Assembly: GCA_035995725.1 (NCBI GenBank)
Contig: DASYKE010000239.1
Coordinates: 1-64,000, forward strand
Direction: 5' to 3'
From: JAQGLW01 sp035995725
GTDB taxonomy: Bacteria > Pseudomonadota > Gammaproteobacteria > Burkholderiales > Burkholderiaceae_D
DNA length: 64,000 nt
The notes below the pieces were generated by a model. The model made no database searches and had not been told where the DNA came from. It saw only the letters and a list, made by a program, of their open reading frames with translations. Positions 34,891 to 43,721 of this stretch are shown in pieces. Both the position numbers and the translations under genes were made by a program. Within the stretch, counting starts at the first letter, position 1. Each line of letters begins with the position of its first letter.

Positions 34891-37710
34891 TCACAAGGTG
34901 CGAGCCACTTCCTGGACTTCGAACACTTCCAATTGATCGCCTTCCTTCACATCGTTGAAGTTTTTCAGGGTCAAGCCGCATTCGAAGCCGGCTTTCACTT
35001 CTTTCACATCGTCCTTGAAGCGCTTGAGCGAATCGAGTTCGCCGGTCCATACCACGACATTGTCGCGCAGCAGGCGTACCGACGCGCCGCGTCTGACCAG
35101 ACCATCGAGTACATAGCAGCCCGCAATGGCACCGACTTTGCTGACCAGAATGACCTGGCGGATTTCGACCAGGCCCAATACCTGTTCGCGTTTTTCCGGC
35201 GACAGCATGCCGGACATCGCCGCCTTGATCTCGTCCACGGCATCGTAGATGATATTGTAGTAACGGATATCGATGCCGTTGGATTCGGCCAGCTTGCGCG
35301 AGGATGCATCGGCGCGGGTATTGAAACCGATGATGACCGCTTTGGACGCAAGCGCAAGGTTGACATCCGATTCGCTGATGCCGCCGACAGCCGCATGCAC
35401 GACCTGCACGCGCACTTCGCTGGTGGACAGCTTCTGCATGGAATGCACCAATGCCTCCTGCGAACCCTGAACGTCGGCCTTGATGATCAGCGGCAGATTC
35501 TTGACCTCGCCGTCGGCCATTTGCTCGAACATGTTCTCGAGCTTGGCCGCCTGCTGCTTGGCCAGCTTCACATCGCGGAACTTGCCTTGCCGGAACAGCG
35601 CGATTTCACGCGCCTTGCGCTCGTCGCCCATCACCATCACTTCTTCACCGGCATTCGGCACTTCGGTCAAGCCCTGGATCTCGACCGGAAGCGACGGACC
35701 GGCTTCGCTGACGCTCTTGCCATTTTCGTCGAGCATCGCGCGCACCCGGCCATAGGAAGATCCGGCCAGCACCACGTCGCCGCGCTTGAGCGTGCCGGAC
35801 TGCACCAGAATCGTCGCAACCGGGCCGCGGCCCTTGTCGAGCTTCGCTTCGATCACGAGGCCGCGGGCAGGCGCATTGACCGGCGCTTTCAATTCCAGTA
35901 TTTCAGCCTGCAGCAACACGTTTTCAAGCAGATTGTCGATCCCTTCGCCAGTCTTGGCCGATACCGGAATGAACGGCGATTCGCCGCCGTATTCTTCCGG
36001 GACGACTTGTTCGGCAACCAGTTCCTGCTTGACGCGGTCCAGATTGGAGCCCGGCTTGTCGATCTTGTTGATCGCCACAACCAGAGGCACGCCCGCCGCC
36101 TTCGCATGCGCAATCGCCTCCTTGGTCTGCGGCATCACGCCATCGTCCGCAGCCACCACCAGAATCACGATATCGGTTGCCTTCGCGCCGCGGGCGCGCA
36201 TCGCGGTAAACGCCTCATGACCCGGCGTATCGAGAAAGGTAATCATGCCGCGCGGCGTCTCGACATGGTATGCGCCGATATGCTGGGTAATGCCGCCGGC
36301 TTCGCCGGACGCCACTTTGGCACGCCGGATATAGTCAAGCAATGAAGTTTTGCCGTGGTCGACGTGACCCATCACGGTAACAACCGGCGCACGCGGCAAT
36401 GCCTCGATGTCTGCGTGCTCGGCACCGTCTTCCAGCAATGCTTCAGGATCGTCGAGCTTGGCCGCATGCGCGGTATGGCCCATCTCTTCAACCAGGATCA
36501 TCGCGGTTTCCTGATCGAGCACCTGGTTGATGGTGACCATCTGGCCGAGTTTCATCAAATGCTTGATGACTTCGGATGCCTTCACCGACATCTTGTGCGC
36601 CAATTCGGCGACGGTGATGGTTTCCGGCACATGCACATCTTTGACCACAGCTTCGGTCGGCGCCTGGAAATTGGTTTCGCGCTCTTCGGCATGAGAAGGA
36701 CGCCGCCCTTTCGGACCGGCACGCCAACCATCGCGTCCGCCGCCGGTATTGCCTCCCCTGGTCTTGATGCCGACGCCGCGTTTTTTGGCATCGTCTTGCC
36801 AGGTGGATGACACATTGGCCGATTTGATCGATTTCTTGTCGGCGGCAGGCGCCGACTTCTTGTCGTCCTTTTTCTCACCGGGTTTTTTGTCGGTGGGCCT
36901 GTGCAATGTGCCTTCCGCCGCCTTCGCCTTCGCTGCCGGAGCTGCTGCCGGCGCAGGCGCCGGTTCGGGTGCCTTGACGGCTTTGCGCGGCGTATTCATC
37001 ATCGCCTTGATCTGCGCAACTTCGTCCGCCACCACCTTGCGCGCGCGTTCAGTCACTGCAGCCTGTTCGGCAGCAGCGTCTTTGGCAACCTGCGCAGCCT
37101 TTTTCTTGGACTCTTCAGCGGCGGCGCGCTTTTTGTCCTCACCGGCGGCTTCGCCTTTTTTGTCTGCGGCAGGCGATGCAGCGGCCGATTTTACAGCTTC
37201 GATTTCAGCTTTGCGGCTTGCTTTTGCCTGCGCTTCCTTCTCGGCTTCCAGCTTGGCCAAACGTTCCTGCTTCTCGCGCAGGTCCGCTTCCTGACGTGCA
37301 ATCAGCTCGGCATGACGGCGCGCTTCTTCGGCGCGGCGGGCCACCTCGGCTTCATCGATGATGGGAGCTGCTTCCTTGACCGGCGGCGCTTCTTCGACAG
37401 CCGGTTCGTCACGTTTGACAAAGGTGCGCTTTTTACGCACTTCGACTTGAATCGTGCGCGATTTGCCGGTCGCATCAGCCTGCTTTATTTCCGTCGTCTC
37501 TTTGCGCGTCAGCGTGATTTTTTTCTTTTCGCCGTCCAGCGCGGCGCCATGGGCACGGCGCAGATGCCCCAAGAGCTTGTCCTTGTCTTCCTTGGACAAC
37601 TGGTCGGCCGTCGAGCTCTTGTCGACGCCTGCGGCACGCAACTGCGTGAGCAGCAGGTCAGCCGGCATCTTCAGCTCGGTGGCAAATTGGGCTACGTTGT
37701 TACTCGCCAT
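34891..37710 (-). CDS. infB: Translation initiation factor IF-2
   Basis: A 939-residue IF-2. The N-terminal 55 residues form the IF2_N fold (VAQFATELKMPADLLLTQLR). A long Lys/Ala/Glu-rich region (about 60-290) is helical and charged, as in other proteobacterial IF-2, with a Gly/Arg-rich stretch GIKTRGGNTGGGRDGWRAG after it. The GTPase begins near residue 446 with GHVDHGKTSLLD, then DTPGHEAF and NKIDKPGSN. Domains II-IV follow, ending in the fMet-tRNA-binding C2 domain (ECGLTLKNFNDVKEGDQLE). It brings initiator tRNA to the 30S. It lies 50 bp after nusA in the operon; the initiator tRNA gene is at the head of the same block. Confidence 0.98.
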   Translation of the reverse strand: MASNNVAQFATELKMPADLLLTQLRAAGVDKSSTADQLSKEDKDKLLGHLRRAHGAALDGEKKKITLTRKETTEIKQADATGKSRTIQVEVRKKRTFVKRDEPAVEEAPPVKEAAPIIDEAEVARRAEEARRHAELIARQEADLREKQERLAKLEAEKEAQAKASRKAEIEAVKSAAASPAADKKGEAAGEDKKRAAAEESKKKAAQVAKDAAAEQAAVTERARKVVADEVAQIKAMMNTPRKAVKAPEPAPAPAAAPAAKAKAAEGTLHRPTDKKPGEKKDDKKSAPAADKKSIKSANVSSTWQDDAKKRGVGIKTRGGNTGGGRDGWRAGPKGRRPSHAEERETNFQAPTEAVVKDVHVPETITVAELAHKMSVKASEVIKHLMKLGQMVTINQVLDQETAMILVEEMGHTAHAAKLDDPEALLEDGAEHADIEALPRAPVVTVMGHVDHGKTSLLDYIRRAKVASGEAGGITQHIGAYHVETPRGMITFLDTPGHEAFTAMRARGAKATDIVILVVAADDGVMPQTKEAIAHAKAAGVPLVVAINKIDKPGSNLDRVKQELVAEQVVPEEYGGESPFIPVSAKTGEGIDNLLENVLLQAEILELKAPVNAPARGLVIEAKLDKGRGPVATILVQSGTLKRGDVVLAGSSYGRVRAMLDENGKSVSEAGPSLPVEIQGLTEVPNAGEEVMVMGDERKAREIALFRQGKFRDVKLAKQQAAKLENMFEQMADGEVKNLPLIIKADVQGSQEALVHSMQKLSTSEVRVQVVHAAVGGISESDVNLALASKAVIIGFNTRADASSRKLAESNGIDIRYYNIIYDAVDEIKAAMSGMLSPEKREQVLGLVEIRQVILVSKVGAIAGCYVLDGLVRRGASVRLLRDNVVVWTGELDSLKRFKDDVKEVKAGFECGLTLKNFNDVKEGDQLEVFEVQEVARTL

Positions 37711-37760
37711 TCATTCCTCTTTTCTATGTGACGCGGTGCATGACAATGAAACTTCCCCGA

Positions 37761-39320
37761 TCATTTCGCTTCCGCGAGGCTCCATACCTTGGCTTGCAGC
37801 GCCTTGGCACGATCATCGTATTTGGCATCGATGAGCTTCATTTCTTCATCGGTCACATCTTTAAATTCATTTTCAATCAATTGACGCGCGCGCTCCGCGG
37901 GCAATGCCAGGATCGCGCCGAATTCGTCATAGGCCAGGCCGGCAAATGCATCGAGCGTCTTGATCCCGGCCAGACCCAGCTTGCCTGCGGTGACGCGATC
38001 CATCCCGTCCAGATTCGCCAGCGCGTCGTCCATGCCCTCGAGCCCTTCTTCCGACGCAATCGCCTCGGTTACCAGCGCATCGCGGGCGCGGTTGCGCAGC
38101 TCATTGACGGTATCTTCGTCAAACGATTCTATTTCCAGCATCTCGGTGATCGGCACGTAGGCAATTTCTTCCAGGCTGGCGAAACCTTCTTCGGCCAGAA
38201 TGTCGGCGACTTCCTGATCGACGTCAAGTTTTTCCATGAACAGCGCACGTATCGCCGCGGTTTCCAGTTGCGACTTGTCGGCCGATTCTTCCGCAGTCAT
38301 GATATTGATTTGCCAGCCGGTCAACTCCGCCGCCAGGCGCACGTTCTGGCCACCGCGACCGATCGCAATCGCGAGATTTTCCTCGTCCACCACGACGTCC
38401 ATCGCGTGTTTTTCTTCATCGACCACGATCGACGAGACATTGGCAGGGGCCAGCGCGCCGATCACGAACTGCGCCGGGTCCTCCGACCACAGCACGATAT
38501 CGACCCGCTCGCCACCCAGCTCTCCGGTCACCGCCTGCACGCGCGAACCGCGCATGCCGACGCAGGTGCCGATCGGGTCGATCCGCTTGTCGCTGGTGAA
38601 AACGGCAATCTTGGCGCGCACGCCCGGGTCGCGCGCCGCCGATTTGATTTCCAGCAGGCCTTGCTCGATCTCGGGCACTTCCAGCTCGAACAGCTTCATG
38701 ATGAATTCCGGCGCGGTGCGCGACAGGATCACTTGCGGTCCGCGCGCGTTGCGCTCGATGCGCAGGATATAAGCACGCACGCGATCGCCGATGCGAAGAT
38801 TTTCCTTCGGAATGGTCTGGTCGCGCGGCAGACGCGCTTCGATCTTGCCGGATTCCACAATCGCGTCACCGCGCTCCATACGCTTGATGGTGCCAGTCAC
38901 CAGCGAATCGCCGCGCTCCAGGAAGTCGGCCAGGATCTGCTCGCGCTCCGCATCGCGAATGCGCTGCAACACGACTTGCTTGGTATCCTGTGCAAAGCGA
39001 CGGCCGAACTCGACCGATTCGATCGGTTCTTCGATATGGTCATCGATGTCGATATCGTCGATCTGCTCTTTCGCCTCGAAATGCAGAATCTCCTGGTCGG
39101 GCAATTGCAGGCCGGCTTCGTCCGGCACCACGTGCCAGCGGCGGAACGATTCGAATTCGCCTGTTTCGCGATCGATTGCGACGCGAATATCCACATCGCC
39201 CTCATAACGTTTCTTGGTCGCCTGCGCGAGCGCGTGTTCAAGCGCCCCGAAGACGATATCCTTATCGACGTTTTTTTCGCGCGCCAGCGCATCGACCAAC
39301 AATAAAACTTCGCGACTCAT
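37761..39320 (-). CDS. nusA: Transcription termination/antitermination factor NusA
   Basis: A 519-residue NusA. It starts MSREVLLLVDALAREKNVDKD, typical for beta- and gammaproteobacteria. The N-terminal RNA-polymerase-binding domain is followed by S1 (about 135-200), the two KH domains with 'DPIGTCVGMRGSRVQAV' and IGRGGQNVRLAAELTG, and two acidic C-terminal repeats (EEGFASLEEIAYVP, LGLAGIKTLDAFAGL). It slows polymerase at pauses and supports antitermination and Rho-dependent control. Its ATG overlaps the rimP stop (ATGA), and infB follows after 50 bp. Confidence 0.98.
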   Translation of the reverse strand: MSREVLLLVDALAREKNVDKDIVFGALEHALAQATKKRYEGDVDIRVAIDRETGEFESFRRWHVVPDEAGLQLPDQEILHFEAKEQIDDIDIDDHIEEPIESVEFGRRFAQDTKQVVLQRIRDAEREQILADFLERGDSLVTGTIKRMERGDAIVESGKIEARLPRDQTIPKENLRIGDRVRAYILRIERNARGPQVILSRTAPEFIMKLFELEVPEIEQGLLEIKSAARDPGVRAKIAVFTSDKRIDPIGTCVGMRGSRVQAVTGELGGERVDIVLWSEDPAQFVIGALAPANVSSIVVDEEKHAMDVVVDEENLAIAIGRGGQNVRLAAELTGWQINIMTAEESADKSQLETAAIRALFMEKLDVDQEVADILAEEGFASLEEIAYVPITEMLEIESFDEDTVNELRNRARDALVTEAIASEEGLEGMDDALANLDGMDRVTAGKLGLAGIKTLDAFAGLAYDEFGAILALPAERARQLIENEFKDVTDEEMKLIDAKYDDRAKALQAKVWSLAEAK

Positions 39321-39802
39321 GCTTTGCGACTCCTAAAATCCACTTTCGGCACCAAACGCGCCTTGTTCACATCGGCGAGCGTAAACTCCAGCATCGCCGG
39401 CCCATCGTTTCCTTCGAATTCCAGCTTCAACTTGTCGCCATCGGGCGCCTGCAAAATCCCCTGAAACGACTTGCGGTTGGCCGCACCCGGCATCGGCATG
39501 CGCAATTTCACCACCGCTTCCTGCCCGGCAAACCGCGCATAGTCGGCCGCCTTTTTCAAAGGCCGATCCAGTCCCGGCGATGACACTTCCAAACGCTCGT
39601 ATGAGGCATTTTCCACCGTCAATACATGCAGCAGCTGATGCGTCACTTTTTCGCAGTCATCAACGGTGATAGGACCGTTACCGATTTCCTGCGGCGCAAA
39701 ATCAATGTACACGCGCAGCAAGCCGCGCCCGGCTTGCTCGAAATCCACAAGCTCATAACCCATGCCAGCCACAGTCTTTTCAATCAGTTCCAGCAACTGC
39801 AA
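39317..39802 (-). CDS. rimP: Ribosome maturation factor RimP, TTG start
   Basis: A 161-residue RimP. The N-terminal alpha/beta domain reads LLELIEKTVAGMGYELVDFE and the Sm-like C-terminal barrel includes ERLEVSSPGLDRPLKK, the family signature. It supports 30S maturation. The start was set at the TTG at 39802 because GGAG lies 7 bp before it and the family starts at the same place (Leu-Gln-Leu-Leu-Glu); an ATG 23 codons upstream would add residues without similarity. Its stop overlaps the nusA start (ATGA), so the two are translationally coupled. It heads the rimP-nusA-infB-rbfA-truB unit. Confidence 0.94.
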   Translation of the reverse strand: MQLLELIEKTVAGMGYELVDFEQAGRGLLRVYIDFAPQEIGNGPITVDDCEKVTHQLLHVLTVENASYERLEVSSPGLDRPLKKAADYARFAGQEAVVKLRMPMPGAANRKSFQGILQAPDGDKLKLEFEGNDGPAMLEFTLADVNKARLVPKVDFRSRKA

Positions 39803-40144
39803 AGCAATTCTCCATATAACCCCATAAACCGGACTCCAATGCCGTACCTCGATCTGCCAAAGCTTGCGCATACAAGCTGTTTAGCAAAAAAAAAATGGGC
39901 ATCTGCCCATCTTCTTTATCGTTTAGGTCGCTGGCGATTGTTTTCCACAAAGGTTTTGTGGGGGCGACTTTTGTTAACTGTCAAATTATAGCCGATTAAT
40001 GTGGTTTCCGCAATGCCGCAATAGGAAACCCGGCAGGCAATTTATAGTGCTTGCCGGCAAAATGCTGCCTATAGCGCTTTCAAATGGCAACGAATCCAGA
40101 CAATATACAGCCACGCAATACAGGTTTATTGCACTATGGACACA
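39803..40144. other. Intergenic region between rluB and rimP, with terminator
   Basis: About 340 bp. It contains the minus-strand terminator at 39886-39913 and a small hairpin (AGCTTG-N6-CAAGCT) about 65 bp before rimP. The promoter of the rimP operon should be here, but no consensus pair could be named with confidence. Confidence 0.5.
39886..39913 (-). terminator. Rho-independent terminator upstream of rimP
   Basis: On the minus strand a 6-bp stem ATGGGC/GCCCAT with an AGAT loop is followed by ten T. It would end transcripts arriving from rluB, about 85 bp before the rimP start, or act as an attenuator in the rimP leader. Confidence 0.8.
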
Positions 40145-41830
40145 TTAGCCTCTCGGACGACGACGAGGCATCCCTTGGCCACCCACTCCCTGTCCGCCCT
40201 GTCCGCCCTGGCCTTGCCTGCCTTGTCCACCGCGCCCCGGCCCGCCGTTGCGGCGCGGTTGGCCCATGCCGGGGAATCCGAGCGCAGTTTGCAGAGGATC
40301 GGGTTGACGCGAGCGCGGCTGTTCCTGACCCCGTCCTTGTCCTTGAGTATGGCCCTGTCCCTGATTTTGTCCCGGACTGCGCCTGTGGCCTTGACCATTT
40401 TCATATCCGTTGCCATTGCGATCGGCACCACCCTGACGGCCTTTGGCAGGCTGGTTGTCTCCACCGGTCTTGTCCAGACCGCTGATCTTCAACAAGTCGC
40501 GTACCGCATGCTCGTCCATTTCTTCCCAGCGGCCGCGCTTCAAGCCGTGCGGCAGCGTCATCGCGCCGTAACGGGTGCGAATCAAACGCGACACGGTGAG
40601 GCCGACCGCTTCGAACATGCGACGCACCTCGCGGTTGCGGCCTTCGCCGATCGTGACGCGGTACCATTTGTTGATGCCTTCTCCGCCGCCGTCGGCGATT
40701 CTGGAGAATTGCCCCGTGCCGTCATCGAGCTCGATGCCGCTCAACAGTTTTTGGCGCATGCCCTCTTCCAGTTCGCCCAGCGTGCGTACCGCATATTCGC
40801 GGTCAATGCCATAACGCGGATGCATCAGCCGGTTGGCAAGATCGCCCGAAGTTGTAAACAACAGCAAGCCCTCGGTGTTGAAGTCCAGCCGCCCGACTGC
40901 CAGCCATTTGGCGGCTTTCATGTTCGGAAGGCGATCAAATACCGATGGCCGGCCTTCCGGGTCGTTATGACTGACGATTTCGCCGGCCGGCTTGTGATAG
41001 ACCAGTACGCGCGGCGGCCGTTTGCTGACTCTGCGCTGAAGTAATTTGCCATTGATGCGTACCTGGTCGGCCGGCAATATGCGCTGACCGATGTGGGCCG
41101 GCTCCCCGTTGACCGACACCCGCCCGGCAATGATCAGCTCTTCCATATCGCGGCGCGAACCGAGACCGGCTTCTGCCAATACCTTGTGCAATTTGGGAGC
41201 ATCGTCATCCGCCGTCAGATCGCGCCGGACGGTCTTTGCCGGTCCCGGGCGGCCATTGTGCCGCATGTCGCCGCCCGATTTTTCTTCTTCATCGGCCAGA
41301 CTGTCGAATGCATCTGATGTGACAAAAGAAAATACTTCATCCGCATCCCCCGGCTTCGGGCGGGGTGATGCTTTATTGATACCGTTGCTCGCCTGGCTGC
41401 GCGGCTTCTGAGATGTTTTTTTCCCTTTTTGACGATCTTCGCGAGCGGGCCGACCGTTACGTTCCCTGCGCGGCTGCACGGCGGCAGGCCCGGCATGTTC
41501 GCCGGCAGTCTGCTGCCCTTGCACTTCATCCGATTGCGGCACGCCCATCGCATCCGCTGCGAGCTCTGCACTCCCGTTGGTCGCCGAAGGGAGTGCAGAG
41601 CCGGGCATGCCGGCATTCATGCCATCGCCGGAGCGCGGCGTACTGCGAGCCCGCCTTAAAGTGCGCGGGCCGCGCACGCCGCGTTTTGCCGGTTTGGCGC
41701 CGTTGGACGCCTTTACCGGCGCATCGTTTTCCGCAGGCGTGTCGATAGCGTTGACAGTCTTTGGCGTCGGCTCGGACTCCGTGGAGTCGGAGCTGATTAC
41801 CGGCGCATCATTTTGGGTAGGAAGAGTCAT
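40145..41830 (-). CDS. rluB: 23S rRNA pseudouridine synthase RluB-type, with long low-complexity ends
   Basis: A 561-residue protein whose core (about residues 205-455) matches RluB: an S4 RNA-binding domain (KLHKVLAEAGLGSRRDMEEL) and the synthase domain with catalytic Asp in AVGRLDFNTEGLLLFT, plus the 'GMRQKLLSGIELDDG' region. It would modify U2605-equivalent of 23S rRNA. E. coli RluB has 291 residues; here about 200 residues are added in front (Lys/Arg/Ser/Pro-rich, disordered) and about 100 behind (Gly/Gln/Arg-rich, for example GQNQGQGHTQGQGRGQ). The N-terminal part contains a copy of the palindromic repeat. The ATG at 41830 overlaps the scpB end by 23 bp, which suggests coupling. Confidence 0.92.
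   Translation of the reverse strand: MTLPTQNDAPVISSDSTESEPTPKTVNAIDTPAENDAPVKASNGAKPAKRGVRGPRTLRRARSTPRSGDGMNAGMPGSALPSATNGSAELAADAMGVPQSDEVQGQQTAGEHAGPAAVQPRRERNGRPAREDRQKGKKTSQKPRSQASNGINKASPRPKPGDADEVFSFVTSDAFDSLADEEEKSGGDMRHNGRPGPAKTVRRDLTADDDAPKLHKVLAEAGLGSRRDMEELIIAGRVSVNGEPAHIGQRILPADQVRINGKLLQRRVSKRPPRVLVYHKPAGEIVSHNDPEGRPSVFDRLPNMKAAKWLAVGRLDFNTEGLLLFTTSGDLANRLMHPRYGIDREYAVRTLGELEEGMRQKLLSGIELDDGTGQFSRIADGGGEGINKWYRVTIGEGRNREVRRMFEAVGLTVSRLIRTRYGAMTLPHGLKRGRWEEMDEHAVRDLLKISGLDKTGGDNQPAKGRQGGADRNGNGYENGQGHRRSPGQNQGQGHTQGQGRGQEQPRSRQPDPLQTALGFPGMGQPRRNGGPGRGGQGRQGQGGQGGQGVGGQGMPRRRPRG
41561..41601. repeat. Palindromic repeat inside rluB, shared with truB
   Basis: A perfect 13-bp inverted repeat, GCTCTGCACTCCC (41563-41575) and GGGAGTGCAGAGC (41589-41601), around a 13-nt loop. 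Positions 41561-41592 are identical to 33978-34009 in truB, reversed. It encodes GSALPSATNGSAELA in rluB without breaking the frame. Confidence 0.88.
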
Positions 41831-42659
41831 TGTTCGATTCTTGGTTGTGCTGACCTGGCGCAGCGTCAACCGTTGATTCGGGCGCAGGGTCGTGAGCAGA
41901 TGCTTCAATTGGTGAAATTTCAACTGGTGAAACGGCATGGCCGGGATCGGACTGAACCTCGGCCTTGGGGTCTTCGGCAACAAATTCCGCAGCAATAGCC
42001 ACCGCAGCCGAATCATCGTCTTCACGCGACTCCGCGGTAAAGTTCATTGCCGTCTGGTCCAGACTGGCTTGCAAATCGGCTTCCAGCGCGCGCATTTCCA
42101 GCAATGCACCGCCCTGCATGTCGCCTTTCATTACCTGTTGCAGCGGCGGCAATTGGTCCAGAGAAGTCAGGCCGAGATCGTCCAGAAACTGCCTGGTGGT
42201 CGCAAACAGCGCCGGACGCCCCGGCACGTCGCGATGACCGATCGCTTCGATCCATCCGCGGTCTTCAAGCATCTTGATGGTCTGCGAATTGACCGTCACG
42301 CCGCGGATCTCTTCGATATCGCCGCGCGTCACTGGCTGACGATACGCAATGATCGCCAACGTTTCGAGCGTCGCACGCGAATATTTCGGCGGCTTTTCGG
42401 GATTGAGCCGTTCGAGATAAATCTTCATCTCGGGGCGGCTCTGGAAACGCCAGCCGGTCGACAGGCTGACCACTTCGACACCTTTGTCGGACCAATCGCT
42501 GCGCAGTTCCTCAAGCATCAGCTTGATCGACTCGGCATCGACTTCGTCCACGCTCTGGCCATTGTCGACAAAGAGTTTTTTCAAGTCGTTGATCGACAAG
42601 GGCTCGTGCGTGCACAGCAATGCGGTTTCGAGGACTTTCTTTGCCTCAGGAGTATTCAT
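41808..42659 (-). CDS. scpB: Segregation and condensation protein B
   Basis: A 283-residue ScpB. Two winged-helix domains are visible: LETALLCTHEPLSINDLKKL at the N-terminus and FATTRQFLDDLGLTSLDQLPP in the second, with 'LAIIAYRQPVTRGDIEEIRGV' between them, which is the family's most conserved stretch. ScpB joins ScpA and Smc in the chromosome-condensing complex. The C-terminal 90 residues are acidic and Pro/Ala/Ser-rich, longer than usual and probably disordered. The end overlaps rluB by 23 bp; scpA is not in the window. A tRNA-fMet gene lies 163 bp upstream on the same strand. Confidence 0.95.
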   Translation of the reverse strand: MNTPEAKKVLETALLCTHEPLSINDLKKLFVDNGQSVDEVDAESIKLMLEELRSDWSDKGVEVVSLSTGWRFQSRPEMKIYLERLNPEKPPKYSRATLETLAIIAYRQPVTRGDIEEIRGVTVNSQTIKMLEDRGWIEAIGHRDVPGRPALFATTRQFLDDLGLTSLDQLPPLQQVMKGDMQGGALLEMRALEADLQASLDQTAMNFTAESREDDDSAAVAIAAEFVAEDPKAEVQSDPGHAVSPVEISPIEASAHDPAPESTVDAAPGQHNQESNNDSSYPK

Positions 42660-42821
42660 GTACGATTCGTGTACGGCTTGTTTAGTTGCAATTTGCAGAG
42701 GTTATATTCAACGACAAGCACCTATTGATGCCGCCCGGATAGAGAACTCGTTGATGCTGCTTTCCGACGCCCGTTTTAGAGGAGGTGTAATAATGGGCGG
42801 GAATTTTAAGGCTGTTAAAAC

Positions 42822-42899
<78 letters not shown>

Positions 42900-43068
42900 C
42901 CTGAATAGTGAACTATACATGGTATCTGCCGGCAAAGCAAATTCAATCGCAGAATGCGTGCAGTGATACACTTGTCAATCCACTTTTATCACACTCGGCA
43001 ACACCGCAGGCAATGGCGGCAAACCGCCTGATCGACCGCTTGGGTAACGTCATCAATCCGTAGTCTCT

Positions 43069-43641
43069 ATGAAATTCTGCTCCGAATGCGCCCATCCTCT
43101 GTCAGTGTTGATACCGCCGGACGACAATCGTCCACGTTATGTGTGCGGCCAATGCGGCGCGATTCATTATCAGAACCCAAAGATGGTAATCGGTTCCATC
43201 CCGATCTGGCAGCAGGATGGCAAGACACAGGTGCTACTGTGCAAACGCGCAATTGAACCGCGCCGCGGTTATTGGACATTGCCTGCCGGTTTCATGGAAA
43301 ACAACGAGACGACCGCCGATGCCGCACTGCGCGAAACCGAGGAGGAAGCCGGCGCGCGGATTGAGTTGCATCAATTGTTTTCACTATTGAACGTTCCGCA
43401 TGTGCATCAGGTGCATATGTTTTATCGAGCGACATTGCTCGACCTCGACTATGCGGCGGGAACCGAGAGCCTAGAAGTGAAATTGTTTTCCGAAGACGAA
43501 ATCCCATGGGACGATATTGCCTTTCAGACCGTCGGGCATACGCTGAAATTCTTTTTTTCCGATCTGGCAAATATCAGGAATGGCGGCAGCTACGGTTTCC
43601 ACGCCCTCGACATCCTGAAGCCGATCCACCGGCCCGAATAA
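43069..43641 (+). CDS. Nudix hydrolase with N-terminal zinc ribbon
   Basis: A 190-residue protein. A four-Cys ribbon opens it (CSEC at 4-7, CGQCG near 27-31). The Nudix box, GFMENNETTADAALRETEEE followed by AG, fits Gx5Ex7REUxEExGU and lies near residues 75-97. The family cleaves nucleoside diphosphates linked to another group; with a zinc ribbon and this size it resembles the ADP-ribose/NADH pyrophosphatase-like group, but the NADH-specific SQPWPFPxS motif is not present. It stands alone, converging on amtB with a shared terminator. Confidence 0.92.
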   Translation: MKFCSECAHPLSVLIPPDDNRPRYVCGQCGAIHYQNPKMVIGSIPIWQQDGKTQVLLCKRAIEPRRGYWTLPAGFMENNETTADAALRETEEEAGARIELHQLFSLLNVPHVHQVHMFYRATLLDLDYAAGTESLEVKLFSEDEIPWDDIAFQTVGHTLKFFFSDLANIRNGGSYGFHALDILKPIHRPE

Positions 43642-43666
43642 ATTCCGGTACATGATGCAACGCGTT

Positions 43667-43709
43667 CTGCAAAAAGGCGGACGACCTTGATGTATCCGCC
43701 TTCATGCAG
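43667..43709. terminator. Bidirectional terminator between Nudix gene and amtB
   Basis: Stem AAGGCGGA (43674-43681) with TCCGCCTT (43695-43702), extended by CTGCA/TGCAG further out. On the minus strand it is followed by T residues (CCTTTTTG), so it terminates amtB best; it can also serve the convergent Nudix gene. Confidence 0.75.
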
Positions 43710-43721
43710 CGTGTTTCGCCG

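Noticed and set aside
37728..39305. 525-codon plus-strand frame opposite nusA
   Set aside because: Exact shadow of nusA on the other strand; rich in Phe, His and Arg and without domain character.
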